A stretch of DNA of 64,000 nucleotides from JACJVV01 sp964581515 (lineage in GTDB: Archaea > Nanobdellota > Nanobdellia > Woesearchaeales > JACJVV01): positions 58,572 through 122,571 of the forward strand of contig CAZOOV010000008.1 in assembly GCA_964581515.1 (NCBI GenBank), given 5' to 3'. The notes under the pieces were generated by a model. It made no database searches and was not told the DNA's origin. It saw only the letters and a program-made list of their open reading frames with translations. Positions 34,010 through 44,700 of the stretch are shown one piece after another. How positions within the stretch are numbered: the stretch's first letter is position 1; the number at the start of each line of letters is the position of its first letter. Made by a program: the position numbers and the translations under genes.

Positions 34010-35376
34010 TACACCATAAAAGTGTTGATGATCTAGTAGACAAGCATAGCATAAAGACTTCTCAATACTGGATAAAGATGCTTAAGACACTGCCTCAATA
34101 TCAATTAGGTGTCATTAAATCTAGCGGTAAGCTTCTTGCTGGTGATAATCTTGACCAATTATGCGGTGAACTTGCATATATGGCAGCTCAAGGGTTTTAT
34201 CTTCCTTTAGTAATAGGTGGTGGTGTTCAATATGATAAATTGCCTGAATATAAAGGTGGTAAAAAAGTAAATGATATACGAATCACTTCTGCTTCATTGA
34301 TAGAAGCAATGGTACCTCTTGCTCTTGAGAATCAACAGCTTGTAGTTGATACACTTGCAGGGTTTGATACAGATTCTGTTGCTATACCTATAGATAGTGT
34401 TATTGTACAGCCTCATGGTGTTGAGATGAGCAGTGATGGTGTTGAGCATGATACTGGTTATGTAGGAGACGTTGTAAGCATAAATACAAAACCTATAATT
34501 TCAGCAATTCATAATAAGCAAATTCCTGTACTTACGCATTTGGGTGCTAATAATGGGGATACATTCAATATCAATGCAACGACTCTTGCAAAAGAACTTG
34601 TAAAATATATGCAAGCAAAGAAACTTATTGTTGTTGGAAATATGCCTGTTTGTGATAATGATGGCAATATTATAAAATCCATCTATTCGGAACTCGAATT
34701 TAATAAATTAGTACAGCAAGGAGTTATAACGGGAGGCATGGTGAACAATGGACAGGATGCATATGATCTTTTGAAATATTTAGGTCCAGGACATAGTGTA
34801 CAGTTGACTTCGCTTAAAGGTGATAATGAAGGTAATATAAAATCAACTGGTCTGCTTGAGGAGTTTCTTGGTGATGGCAGTGGTACTAAAATATGCATGC
34901 CTTCAGTCATAACGACGTATCCTCTTGATGTTGTTGATAAATCCATGCTTACTGATCTTATAAATAATATTTTTAGTGAACAAGGAAAAACACTTGATGA
35001 AGATTATTTTGGGATTGTTGGATCTAAAGATTCTTCTGTTTATCTTGATAGCCTTAATCAGGGAGGTGCGATATCTTATCCTATTAATGATTGTGAATAC
35101 TTGTGTAAAATATTTACCCATAAAGATTATGAAGGACTTGGAATTGCGACAAGCACTATAGAAACTGTGATTGGTCAGAAAGGAAAGATAGCATGGCGTA
35201 CAAGTAATGGAAACACTTGTGCTATTGAGAAATACTCTAAGATTGTTGAACATTATGATGGTTTTGTAGAAAGTGGGGAAAAGTATAGCGTGTTCATGAT
35301 TGGTGTTGATGCTGAGAAGAAAGATAAGGTAGTTAAAGAAGTGTCTTCAATTCCGAAAACATTTAGTGTAATGTGA
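34006..35376 (+). CDS. Amino-acid kinase / N-acetyltransferase fusion (ArgB/ArgA-like)
   Basis: This protein has 456 residues. Residues 1-300 match the amino-acid kinase fold of acetylglutamate kinase (VIKSSGKLL, LPLVIGGGVQYDKL, GVITGGMVNNGQDAYDLL). Residues about 300-456 form a GNAT-like domain with the acetyl-CoA loop DYEGLGIATSTIETV and AWRTSNGN. This order matches bifunctional N-acetylglutamate synthase/kinase proteins. No other arginine or lysine biosynthesis gene is near. The mini-zincin overlaps it upstream. The natural substrate is uncertain because the kinase active-site residues cannot be fully checked by eye. Confidence 0.8.
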   Translation: MIHHKSVDDLVDKHSIKTSQYWIKMLKTLPQYQLGVIKSSGKLLAGDNLDQLCGELAYMAAQGFYLPLVIGGGVQYDKLPEYKGGKKVNDIRITSASLIEAMVPLALENQQLVVDTLAGFDTDSVAIPIDSVIVQPHGVEMSSDGVEHDTGYVGDVVSINTKPIISAIHNKQIPVLTHLGANNGDTFNINATTLAKELVKYMQAKKLIVVGNMPVCDNDGNIIKSIYSELEFNKLVQQGVITGGMVNNGQDAYDLLKYLGPGHSVQLTSLKGDNEGNIKSTGLLEEFLGDGSGTKICMPSVITTYPLDVVDKSMLTDLINNIFSEQGKTLDEDYFGIVGSKDSSVYLDSLNQGGAISYPINDCEYLCKIFTHKDYEGLGIATSTIETVIGQKGKIAWRTSNGNTCAIEKYSKIVEHYDGFVESGEKYSVFMIGVDAEKKDKVVKEVSSIPKTFSVM

Positions 35377-35421
35377 AGTATAATGTAAAATTATTTATAT
35401 CACTAAGGACTTTTTAGAAGT

Positions 35422-35691
35422 ATGGTAACATTAAAGACTCTTGAAAAGGATATCAAGGAGATAAAGGAAAGAAACAAGCGTGTTGAAGTAGATAAATTAT
35501 GGGAAACGAGCTTTACTAGGAAAATACTTCTTGTAATACTTACTTATATTGTGATTGTGTTGTTCTTTTTTGTTGCTGGACTTCCTAAACCTTTCATGAA
35601 TTCTATAATACCAGCTATGGCTTTTGTGCTTTCTACATTGACATTGCCTATATTTCGGCAATTCTGGGAAGAATATATCTATAAGAAGTAA
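35422..35691 (+). CDS. Small two-helix membrane protein
   Basis: This protein has 89 residues. An N-terminal charged helix (KTLEKDIKEIKERNKRVEVDKLWETSFTRK) is followed by two membrane helices (about 33-51 and 60-80), ending in a Lys pair. The TATA-like TTATTTATATC (about 35390-35400) places initiation near ATG 35422, so it is probably leaderless. It is a common type of archaeal membrane protein with no known function. Confidence 0.65.
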   Translation: MVTLKTLEKDIKEIKERNKRVEVDKLWETSFTRKILLVILTYIVIVLFFFVAGLPKPFMNSIIPAMAFVLSTLTLPIFRQFWEEYIYKK

Positions 35692-35885
35692 GATATATTT
35701 AATATAAAAAGTAAGAGATATGTAATTAGTGAAATATAGCTGATTTTTGTTGATTTATGCCAATAATAGCAATTCTTTGAATAGTACGTAAAACTCTTAA
35801 ATGATAGTGGGTTTTTCAGGAAAATACTCGTTTAAATGGGTTTTATGCTTGTTTTTTCGATATTTGATGCGATTGTTAGGCTATT

Positions 35886-35940
35886 AATAGATAATTAATA
35901 GATAATTAATAGATAATCAATGGACAATCAATAGATAATG
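35886..35940. repeat. Five tandem 11-bp repeats
   Basis: The units are AATAGATAATT, AATAGATAATT, AATAGATAATC, AATGGACAATC and AATAGATAATG, contiguous, one helical turn each. They lie 36 bp before the FKBP start. Right after them an ATCATG/CATGAT stem (35941-35960 region) precedes the ribosome-binding site. An iterated operator or bent DNA is possible. Confidence 0.6.
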
Positions 35941-35975
35941 ATCATGTTTATTCATGATAATAGGAGGTTATTATA

Positions 35976-36413
35976 ATGCCGATAAAAAATGGAGACAAGG
36001 TAAAAGTTGAATATACTGGAACCTTAGAGGATGGTACAGTTTTTGATAGTTCTGAGGGTAAAGAACCATTAGAATTTGAAGTAGGTTCAGGACAACTAAT
36101 CAAAGGTTTTGATACAGGTGTTGTTGGAATGGAAAAAGGCGAAGAAAAAGAGATAAAATTAGCACCGGAAGATGCTTATGGTCAGCCAAATCCAAAGGCA
36201 GTACATAAGGTCCCTAAGGATCAGATGCCACCGCCACCAGATGGACAAGAACTTAAAGCTGGAATGATGCTTGGAGTCAAGACTCCTGAAGGTCAACAGA
36301 TTCCTGCAAAAGTAGCTGAAGTTACTGATACTGAAGTTACAATTGATATGAATCATCCTTTAGCTGGAAAGACACTTACTTTCAAGATAAAGGTTGTTGA
36401 TATTGTAGTATAG
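35976..36413 (+). CDS. slyD: FKBP-type peptidyl-prolyl isomerase, SlyD-like
   Basis: This 145-residue protein has a TAGGAGG ribosome-binding site before the ATG. The FKBP core (VKVEYTGTLEDGTVFDSS, LIKGFDTGVVGMEKGEEKEIKL, MNHPLAGKTLTFKIKVVDI) is split by an insert-in-flap domain (about residues 70-115), as in SlyD and archaeal small FKBPs. It isomerises prolyl bonds and acts as a chaperone. The C-terminal His-rich metal-binding tail of some SlyD proteins is absent. Confidence 0.93.
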   Translation: MPIKNGDKVKVEYTGTLEDGTVFDSSEGKEPLEFEVGSGQLIKGFDTGVVGMEKGEEKEIKLAPEDAYGQPNPKAVHKVPKDQMPPPPDGQELKAGMMLGVKTPEGQQIPAKVAEVTDTEVTIDMNHPLAGKTLTFKIKVVDIVV

Positions 36414-36567
36414 ATATCTGATTTTTTCTTCTTTTTTCTTCTTTCTTTTTTATTATTTAATTTATTTTGATTTAATTATATTAGTTTATTTTCTTGATTT
36501 TTCGATATTCTTATTTTGTTAATTTAGACTTAGAAACATTTATAAGGTGTTTTCTGACTTGGTTTTT
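36414..36567 (+). terminator. T-rich terminator and promoter of the next gene
   Basis: Runs of T4-T6 follow the FKBP stop (36420-36460). The TATA-like ACATTTATAAGG (36537-36548) then lies about 25 nt before ATG 36568. Confidence 0.5.
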
Positions 36568-37032
36568 ATGCGATTTACAATACTCAGTACTCTTGAATGC
36601 AGTAAACTTAGACCAGATACTTATTACTTGATAAAACATAGGTATGCTCGTTTAGATGAGGATATATCTTATAGATTGCCAAATCATAAATTCTCTCTTC
36701 AAAGGGTTCTTGATGTACCAGCAATAGTAATAACAAATGATGATTTTATATTACAGGGTAAACATAGGGCGTATAGGGCTTATACTGGCATGGATAAGCT
36801 AGAAGCTTGTGTAGTTAATAATGAGAGTGATATTGCAAGAGTACCAAAAGATCTGCTTGATATGCCTCTTGAAGATGCAATTGATACATATAGGAGAAGG
36901 CAGGAATATATGGAGAAATCAATGGATCATGGAGTTAGATTTGTTGCTCATTTAGAACCTCCTTTGAATATGCCTGAGGGACCAGATTTATCAAATGAAG
37001 CAAAAATACTTCTTTGGGGTAATCCTGTTTAA
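36568..37032 (+). CDS. ParB-like nuclease-fold (Srx/ParB) protein
   Basis: This protein has 154 residues from ATG 36568, placed by the TATA box. The segment VPAIVITNDDFILQGKHRAYRAYTGMDKLEACVV fits the ParB/Sulfiredoxin fold, where a conserved GxHR motif binds nucleotide. The N-terminal part (KLRPDTYYLIKHRY) and C-terminal helix (RRRQEYMEKSMDHG) complete a single domain. There is no ParB helix-turn-helix part. Function unknown; it could be a CTPase- or nuclease-like enzyme. Confidence 0.65.
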   Translation: MRFTILSTLECSKLRPDTYYLIKHRYARLDEDISYRLPNHKFSLQRVLDVPAIVITNDDFILQGKHRAYRAYTGMDKLEACVVNNESDIARVPKDLLDMPLEDAIDTYRRRQEYMEKSMDHGVRFVAHLEPPLNMPEGPDLSNEAKILLWGNPV

Positions 37033-37156
37033 GGTAAAGTTATATTCCAATAACCTTTATAACTGCTTAAGCAACTACCTCTTTTAATACAATATAAGCA
37101 TGATATGTGTATAAAAATCAATACAATATAAGTATAATAATATAGGTGAAATCAAA

Positions 37157-37969
37157 ATGGGAAATCTTGTAAAAATCAATGATCTAACTCCTAAGCAGAT
37201 TGCTTCTATTTGTGATCATACTTATCTTAATCGTGATGAAGCATTTAGGCTTGATGCAAAGAAATCCAAATCTGGAGCAGTTGAATTAAGGGAAAAGGAT
37301 TTTATGAAATTCATGAAGGAGACAATAGGTTATGCAAAGAAAGGATTTACTCCTTACGCTATATGTGTGCGTCCTGAAGATGTGTTGCATGCAAAAAGGT
37401 TTCTTGATGAAAATGATAGTGATATAAAAATTGCTTCAGTAGTCGGTTTTCCAAATGGATGTTGGTACAGAACTCCTGCAAAAACATTTGAGACTGTAAC
37501 AGCTGCAGCAGATGGTGCTACTGAAATAGATATGGTCCTTAATTATAAGAGACTTATGGAAGGAGATATAGATTATGTTAGAAATGATATTCAAAGAGTT
37601 GTTGACGCTGCCCATAGTGGAGGAGCTATATTAAAAGTAATTCTAGAAACATCTGAACTTGAAGATGATTATATAATACAGGCGTGTAATCTTTCTAAAG
37701 AGTGCGGAGCAGATTTTGTTAAGACTTCTACTGGATTTGCAAGTGGTGGTGCTAGTGCACATGCTCTTGAAGTGATGAAACAGTATTTTAAGAAAGGAGG
37801 AGTCAAAATGTCTGGGGGAGTAAACGCAGACAATGTCAAGGATCTTCTTTATGCAGCTTCTGGAAGGGATGACGGTTATATCAGTCTTGATCCTATGAAA
37901 ATAAGGATTGGTGAGAGCAGTCTTCTTAAGGCGCTTACTGGTGGAAAGGTCAAGAAAGGCAGTTATTGA
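37157..37969 (+). CDS. deoC: Deoxyribose-phosphate aldolase
   Basis: This 270-residue aldolase cleaves 2-deoxyribose 5-phosphate into glyceraldehyde 3-phosphate and acetaldehyde. The Schiff-base lysine is K189 in DFVKTSTGF. The assisting lysine is K217 in VKMSGGV, and D125 lies in EIDMVLN. GFPNG and HTYLNRDEAF are also conserved. It is slightly longer than bacterial DeoC because of an N-terminal insert (LDAKKSKSGAVELRE). AGGTG precedes the ATG. It suggests salvage of deoxynucleosides, a common DPANN trait. Confidence 0.93.
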   Translation: MGNLVKINDLTPKQIASICDHTYLNRDEAFRLDAKKSKSGAVELREKDFMKFMKETIGYAKKGFTPYAICVRPEDVLHAKRFLDENDSDIKIASVVGFPNGCWYRTPAKTFETVTAAADGATEIDMVLNYKRLMEGDIDYVRNDIQRVVDAAHSGGAILKVILETSELEDDYIIQACNLSKECGADFVKTSTGFASGGASAHALEVMKQYFKKGGVKMSGGVNADNVKDLLYAASGRDDGYISLDPMKIRIGESSLLKALTGGKVKKGSY

Positions 37970-38086
37970 ACTATATTGTGAATTTATTCTTATTTCTTAA
38001 TCTTATATTATTCTTATTTCTTAATCTTATATTGATTACTTTAATTGGGAAACATTAATAAAGTGCCTAATGTTATTTAATCCATT

Positions 38087-40117
38087 ATGATATCTAAACT
38101 CGGAAGAAAAGCGGTACTTGTTTATCCTCATTTTGATCAGGATTCTTTTTGGAGTGTAAAGAAGACCATGGAGAAGTATGTAAGGAGGGGTGAGTTTGGA
38201 CTTCCTAAAAGAGCAACTCCTCCTTTAGGTCTTATGGGACTCTTCGCTCATCTAAAACCTTTCTATAATGAGATTGTGCTTATAGATAGGAATGTCGATC
38301 CAAGGAAACTAACTGATTTGATTACGGATGCTGATCATGTTTATATGGGTGGAATGATAGCTCAAGAGAATTCTTTCATCCAAGATGCTAAGATTGTTAA
38401 GTCAGCAGGAAAAGTATTGATAGCAGGAGGAACTGTTGTAGGACAAAAATCTCCGTTAATGGATATTGCAGATCATCTTGTAGAAAATGAAGCTGAGATG
38501 GTCATAGATGATCTTCTTGATGGGCTTTTGCATGGTACAGCAAAGAAATTCTATAAAGGTGTGCCAGCAACTCCTGATAAATTCTTCAGACCTGATTTTT
38601 CATCGATAAATCCTGATAATTATTTCAATATGGCATTGCAAGTGGTCAGAGGATGTCCGGAAGCATGTGAATTCTGTGATATAACTGCAAGATTTGGAAA
38701 GAAACCAAGAGTGACGCCATTTGAGTATACAGCTGATTCATTAAAGCAGATGTATAATCTTGGAATCAGAATGCCTGTCTTCATAGTCGATGATAACTTC
38801 ATAGGCAATCCTAACACTGCTATTGAGGTATTGAAGAATATGCATAAAGTCGAGGAAACTTTTGGAAGATCAGGATTCCATTTCTCAAAGTATACAGAAT
38901 TGAGCATGAGGCTTGCACAGGATTCAGATAGGTATAAAGAATTAAGGCATTGGCTTCGTAAGACAAATTTCACTGCACAATTCATAGGAGTAGAGACAAA
39001 TAATGAAGCTTCTTTGCTCGAGACAGGGAAAAAACAGAATCTTCATGGTAGGAATAACCGTTCAACATTGGAGAATCTTGAGTATATATCCAAAGAGACT
39101 GGTGCTGCGTTAAGAGTAGGAATGATACATGGTTTTGATAATGATACAAGACAATCAGGAATGTCATTGATAGATTTCTGCAATTCAATGGCTGCACCTT
39201 ATATCATGGTAGGTCTTCTTACAGCGATGCCAAATACCAAGCTTGCGGATAGGTTGGCAAAGGAAGGAAGATTGAAAGATTTTGCTTCAGGAAATAATTC
39301 TGATGGTAGGATGAATTTCATACCTTATAATTTTTCAGCAAAGGAGGCTGAAGTGGATTATGTCAAGATATTGGAAAAGCTTTATGATGAAGATGCTTTT
39401 TTTGGAAGGGTAATGAAAGAGCTTGAATTAATAGATTCAGTGAACAAAGGCAATAAGTTTGATATGAAAACTAGCGTATATTCGTTAAGCAGAATTCTCA
39501 CTAGAGACAATGCAGTGACTTTCTGGAAGAATATGCCTAAAGCGCATAAGATTGCTGAGAAGAGATTTGGTTTTGGCACTTCTGGATATTTTTATATTAT
39601 AAGTAATTATTTTCAGCATTGTGCTGCATATACTCATTTTAAGGCACAGACAGATATGTTGGTTGAGCAGATAAAGGATAGACAATATGAGCCATGGCAG
39701 CTTTATTCATGGAGAGAAATGCAAGAAAGTCCAATAGTAAGTGTTGATGTCGTTGAACCAGTTGAGGTGGAATCTTCGCTTTATGAAAAGGTTAAGATGC
39801 GTCTTGAGAACGGTTATGAATTTGTAGGTACAAGAGCCGAAGCCTTAAGTCAGTTTGTTGAGCCATATATGAAAAAAGGATTGCAGGATCTTAAGAATGT
39901 AAAGATGCCTTCTTTTGAACAATTCAAAGATGTTGAGATAAAGGCTTACCTTATGGCTCATCTGAAAAGACCACAGATATTGCAGAATGTTGATTTCTCA
40001 AAAGTAGAAGAGTACATAGGGCAGGCATTACAGAATCAAGCAGATTATATACGCGATATGAAAATTCTTCTAAACAGTGTTGTGAATACTGATCCAATTG
40101 TTCAGTATGCAACATAA
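38087..40117 (+). CDS. B12-binding-domain radical SAM protein
   Basis: This protein has 676 residues. An N-terminal Rossmann-like domain (about 1-160) resembles cobalamin-binding domains but lacks the DxHxxG motif, so B12 may bind base-on or not at all. The radical SAM core starts with VVRGCPEACEFCDI (Cys190, 194, 197). The last 250 residues resemble the C-terminal domain found after such cores (DUF4070-like). Members act as methylases, cyclases or in lipid and tRNA chemistry; the substrate is unknown. A TATA-like ACATTAATAAAG (38050-38061) is upstream. The Nudix gene follows by 15 nt. Confidence 0.88.
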   Translation: MISKLGRKAVLVYPHFDQDSFWSVKKTMEKYVRRGEFGLPKRATPPLGLMGLFAHLKPFYNEIVLIDRNVDPRKLTDLITDADHVYMGGMIAQENSFIQDAKIVKSAGKVLIAGGTVVGQKSPLMDIADHLVENEAEMVIDDLLDGLLHGTAKKFYKGVPATPDKFFRPDFSSINPDNYFNMALQVVRGCPEACEFCDITARFGKKPRVTPFEYTADSLKQMYNLGIRMPVFIVDDNFIGNPNTAIEVLKNMHKVEETFGRSGFHFSKYTELSMRLAQDSDRYKELRHWLRKTNFTAQFIGVETNNEASLLETGKKQNLHGRNNRSTLENLEYISKETGAALRVGMIHGFDNDTRQSGMSLIDFCNSMAAPYIMVGLLTAMPNTKLADRLAKEGRLKDFASGNNSDGRMNFIPYNFSAKEAEVDYVKILEKLYDEDAFFGRVMKELELIDSVNKGNKFDMKTSVYSLSRILTRDNAVTFWKNMPKAHKIAEKRFGFGTSGYFYIISNYFQHCAAYTHFKAQTDMLVEQIKDRQYEPWQLYSWREMQESPIVSVDVVEPVEVESSLYEKVKMRLENGYEFVGTRAEALSQFVEPYMKKGLQDLKNVKMPSFEQFKDVEIKAYLMAHLKRPQILQNVDFSKVEEYIGQALQNQADYIRDMKILLNSVVNTDPIVQYAT

Positions 40118-40132
40118 TGGTATGATAATACG

Positions 40133-40534
40133 ATGAATTCTTCTATTGCGGTAAAGGCTTTAATTGTGAATGATAAGCAGGAGTTATTATTGATTCGAAG
40201 AAGAGATAATGATGTCCATAAGCCTGGAACATGGGAAATTGCTGGAGGAAGGCTTGACGCTGGAGAAGATCCTTTTCTTGGTATGATCAGAGAGGCAAAA
40301 GAAGAGACTAATCTTGATATTGAAGTGAAAGAACCGCTTGGTGTGCATCACTTCACAAGGGATGATGGCCAGGTAATAACTATGATTGTTTTTTTATGCG
40401 GAGCTGTTTCAGGTGAAGTTAAATTAAGCGAAGAACATACTGATTTTGAATGGTTGAATGTTGATGATGCTTATTCTAAGATAGTATCTGACTTTAAGAA
40501 AGAAATAGATGTGTATAGGAAGTATTTTTCTTAA
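40133..40534 (+). CDS. Nudix hydrolase
   Basis: This 133-residue protein has the Nudix box GGRLDAGEDPFLGMIREAKEET (about residues 38-59), containing the metal-binding REAKEE. MutT/Nudix hydrolases cleave nucleoside diphosphates linked to another group. It follows the radical SAM gene by 15 nt and may remove its by-product; this is inference. Confidence 0.92.
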   Translation: MNSSIAVKALIVNDKQELLLIRRRDNDVHKPGTWEIAGGRLDAGEDPFLGMIREAKEETNLDIEVKEPLGVHHFTRDDGQVITMIVFLCGAVSGEVKLSEEHTDFEWLNVDDAYSKIVSDFKKEIDVYRKYFS

Positions 40535-40609
40535 TTGATTCTTATTGGTATTTGTGGATTTGTGATATTTTATTTGATGTTTGTGTTATATAATTTTATT
40601 TTAATGTAA

Positions 40610-41677
40610 TTATCGCCAATGAACTTTTACTTCATCTGTTCTTATATATGGTCTTATGTCTGCTTTTGATATTGGGATTCCTTTCTTGTTTTTCTTGAAC
40701 ATTTCATATCCCAACCATGCTATCATTGCACCGTTATCAACATTTAATTCATTTGGAAGTGCATATGCTTTTGCTTTTCTTGCTTTACACATCTTATCTG
40801 CCATTTGTTGAAGACGTTTGTTGCATGCAACACCACCTCCAAGGATAAGTTCATTCTTATCACAATGTGCCATTGCCCTTTCTGCTACTTCTATCATCAT
40901 TGCAAACACAGTCTCTTGTGCTGAATAACATAAATCTGCTTTTGTATAATTTATCTTTTTAGAATTATTTTTATTATTCTTATTATTATTACTTTTTTCT
41001 TTGTTTTCTTTCTTATTCTCTTCTTTTATTTTTAGTTTTTGTTTTAGATTTGTCAGAATGCCTCCAAAGCTTACATCCATGCCTTTGACAACATATGGAA
41101 GTTCGATGTATTTCTTTCCTTTCTCTGCAAGCTTTGCAATTTTTGGTCCTCCTGGAAAACCAAGATCTAATGAACGGCCAAAGCTATCAAGGAAATTTCC
41201 AATACCGATATCCAATGTTTCTCCAAATATCCTGTATTTACCTGATTCATATGCAATGACTTGAGTATTTGCCCCAGAAACATATAATAAGATTGGGTCT
41301 TTTGCTTTTGTCATTGCTCTTCCTATCTCAAGATGCGCTATACAATGATTGACGCCTATTATCGGCTTTTTGAGTTTTAATGCAAGAGTTCTTGCTGTAA
41401 CTGCACCTATTCTTAAACAGTGGCCTATGCCTGGAGATTGTGAATAAGAAATAAGATCAATATCTTTTATATCGATTTTTGCTTTTTTTAATGCAGTCTT
41501 TATTATCTTATCTGAATTGTCAATATGGAACTGTGCTACTTTGCTTGGGATCATGCCTCCTGATTTTGTTGAGAAGAGTGATCTAACATTAGCAAGTATC
41601 TTTAGTTTATTTCTCTTTACTTCTATTATGCCTATACCAAATGTATGTGCTGTTGATTCTATACCTAAAATTATCAT
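40610..41677 (-). CDS. kae1: Kae1/TsaD, tRNA threonylcarbamoyltransferase subunit
   Basis: This 355-residue catalytic subunit of KEOPS makes the t6A modification of ANN-reading tRNAs. Signatures: MIILGIESTAHTFGIGI, metal His111 and His115 in NHCIAHLEIGR, the SGANTQV loop, LDIGIGNFLDSFGRSLDLGFPGGPKI and LGGGVACN. About residues 217-243 are a Lys/Asn/Ser low-complexity insert, absent from most Kae1 proteins (about 325 residues). It is not fused to the Bud32 kinase. No other KEOPS gene is seen nearby. Confidence 0.95.
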   Translation of the reverse strand: MIILGIESTAHTFGIGIIEVKRNKLKILANVRSLFSTKSGGMIPSKVAQFHIDNSDKIIKTALKKAKIDIKDIDLISYSQSPGIGHCLRIGAVTARTLALKLKKPIIGVNHCIAHLEIGRAMTKAKDPILLYVSGANTQVIAYESGKYRIFGETLDIGIGNFLDSFGRSLDLGFPGGPKIAKLAEKGKKYIELPYVVKGMDVSFGGILTNLKQKLKIKEENKKENKEKSNNNKNNKNNSKKINYTKADLCYSAQETVFAMMIEVAERAMAHCDKNELILGGGVACNKRLQQMADKMCKARKAKAYALPNELNVDNGAMIAWLGYEMFKKNKKGIPISKADIRPYIRTDEVKVHWR

Positions 41678-41743
41678 TTTAATTGTTTGTTATTTATTAT
41701 ATTGATTAAAGATTAATATTTATTGAAGACTCTCTTTGGTTTA

Positions 41744-44700
41744 TTAAGGTTTAGGGAGTTCGTCTGCATCTTTAGCCGTCACTTTATCCTCAGTTAATTT
41801 ATTCTCAGCTATTTTATTATTAGGTTTATTATCGGCATTTTCTTTTTCTTCTGATGTTGTTGTCGTCGATAAATTGTTCTCGGAGGCCTGGTCTTCTTGT
41901 GTTTTGTTACTTGTTATATTTGTTCCTTTCTTGTTTTTGTATTCTTCAAATGCTTTTGTAATCATTTCATCATTAAATCCATCAGTCTTAAAGATGTCTT
42001 TAATTATATTATCTTCTTCTTCATTTTGTTCTGATACTGAGTAGAACTCATCAATCTGGTTCATCATATGTAACAGTGTAATGTGTTTTATAATCTCTTC
42101 TGCATGTGTTTGTTCCCATTTTTGTTGTACAAGTTCATCTATTATTGATTGTGTAGGTGTAGACTCGTTGATTTTTCCAATGATGTAGCTTACTAGGCTT
42201 ATGGTGTAATCTAGTTCTTCAGGAGGTGAAGAACTACCAAATTCTTGTTTTATCTCTTCTGCCGATTTATGCTGGAACATTTCTTGACTGATTTTGTCTA
42301 TCAATTCATATTCAAATGTACTGTTTGATGTTTTAGTTCCTTTTTTCTTCATGGAATATTTCTCAAAGACTAGTCCTCCAACAGCTATCATGATGACGAT
42401 AATTAAAACTGTAGGAATCCAACTGTTCTTTTTATTGCTTTTTGGTTTATCTGCAGTTATACATGTCATCGGACATACTCCACCACAATCAATTCCTTTT
42501 TCATCCTGATTTCTTATTCCATCATCACAACTTTCTTCTAAGAAGCATTCACTCTTCTCTTCTTTATCTGCTTCACAGCCTGTTGAGTCTATACATGATC
42601 TTTTCTTGTTTCCTTCCTCATCACACTCACTCCATTCACCACAAGTCCAGTTGCCACATTCTATAGTTGTGTTTTCATCAGTATTATCTGTATTATCATC
42701 TGTCTCTTTATAGATTACATATCCTAAGGCGAAGGTTCCACTAGAAGCTATTTTTCCAATAAATTCATAGTATGTTGGACCGGAAACATACCCTGTCTGG
42801 AGTTCGCTTAATTTTTTTGTCTGTATATCATATGAAAATAAAGTTATATTTGATACTGGTATTTTAAGTTGGCTGACATAACTTTTATTTAATCTGAAAT
42901 ATAATTCTCCATCTATAACCTTAGCTCCGTTTGACTCATTTATGATATACCATTCTAATGTTGTTTGAGTAGCTGTATTGTTATTCTGATTCTCTGAACC
43001 TACATTAGCTACTGCTCTTCCAGTCATTGGACCTCCTGGACCCCCTCCTTGTGATGGTGGTGTTGGTCTGGTAGGTCCAGTTGGAGAACTTACTGAATTT
43101 GTTGTTGTTGATGATGTTGGTACTGTTGTTGTTGGTGAATTATTATTAGGATTATTGTCATATCTTGTTATATCTACATCTGCTTTCGTACCAGCAGTTC
43201 TTGTGATAGTGATAGTTGCTTTTGAAAGATACATATTGGACTTACTTATCTCTTTTGTAAGAGTATTATTTACTTCATTACTTGTCCAAGTCATACGTAC
43301 GGTAGATTCTCCTACTTTATCGGCAATGACCACTATAACATCATCCTCATAATTCTCTTTTTCTGTTTCTACCTCATCAATATCATCTTCTAAATCATCT
43401 ATGTCATCATCAATGTCTTCAATCTCATCCTGTGCAGAAGTCTTTATGTTTTTTAGACTACTATATTGTCCAGCAGTCTGTCCTGTATTACTTAGATTAT
43501 CTAATGCAGTCTCAATATATGCTATCATTACTTTTAATTCTTCTTTATGTTCTTTTTTATATTCTATCTTATTTTCGAGCATCTCTATCTCAAGATCGAA
43601 ATCGTCAAGTATCTCATCATCTAGACTATCATTTAAATCTTCTTCAATGTCTTCAAGTTCATCATCAATGTCAGTGATATAATCATCATAATCATCTTCT
43701 CCAAGATCTTCTAATGTTTGAAATCTAATTTTCTCATCTTCTCTATCTTCTTGATCTCTTTCTAAGATAGGTATTTTATGGTCATTTCTATAATCTTGTT
43801 TGTCTTTATTCTTGTTTTCATAGTTTATGTAATTTTTATATAAATCACCTAAGTATTTGTCGAGTTTACTAATTAAACTGTTAACAGTGTATACGTTACT
43901 ATCAAAGCTGTTTTCAATATTGCTCTTTGTTTCTGATACATTTATTATGAGTTCATCAATATCTTCTTTATAGTCTTCAAGATAATCTTCATATAGGTCT
44001 ACTGTATTGTTACTGATATTATGTAATGATTTCTTGAGATCTTTTATATTCGTCACTGCTGCTTTATAATATAATACATCAGCTTCCGTTTCTTTCATAT
44101 CTGTTTGGATCTCTTTTTTCTTTGCAGGGTCTGTTTCACTTTTCAATTTAGATTGATAAGCTGCTTTTTCTTCATCACTATCTTTCTTCTTATCCTCATA
44201 ATAGTCTAGCTCGTCCTCAAGATCTAATGTGTCTATTGCAATTAAACTTGGCGATCTTAATGTTAATTCACCAGAGAGGGTTGCATTTGCTGAATTGTCT
44301 GATGTATCTTTACATATTACATGAAATTTTAGAACTTCAAAATTATCATATGATACTGTTGTCATATGGTTGATATTATCAGTTGTCGGTAATGTATTCA
44401 TATCTTCATATGATTTATCAGATTCACTATATCTGCAGCTTGCAATCTCATCTGTATCAACATCGATGGTTACGTCTGTCCTATATCCTACCTCTTCTGA
44501 GGTTGCAGTTATCGTAAAAGTAGGTGCATCATCATCAATAAATATCTCAGTCGGATTATCCTCTCTTGAAGAATCATTATAGAAGGGAGTAAGTGTTACA
44601 TAAACGGAAGTATTGAGTATCTTGTCTACGATTGAGTCATAATCATCTGTATTGAAATAATTCTTAGAGAAATTTAATGCAATTGATGTATTTAAGTCTA

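Noticed and set aside
37086..37132. Two copies of AATACAATATAAG before deoC
   Set aside because: They are AT-rich and 34 bp apart in a very AT-rich region; too weak to call a regulatory site.
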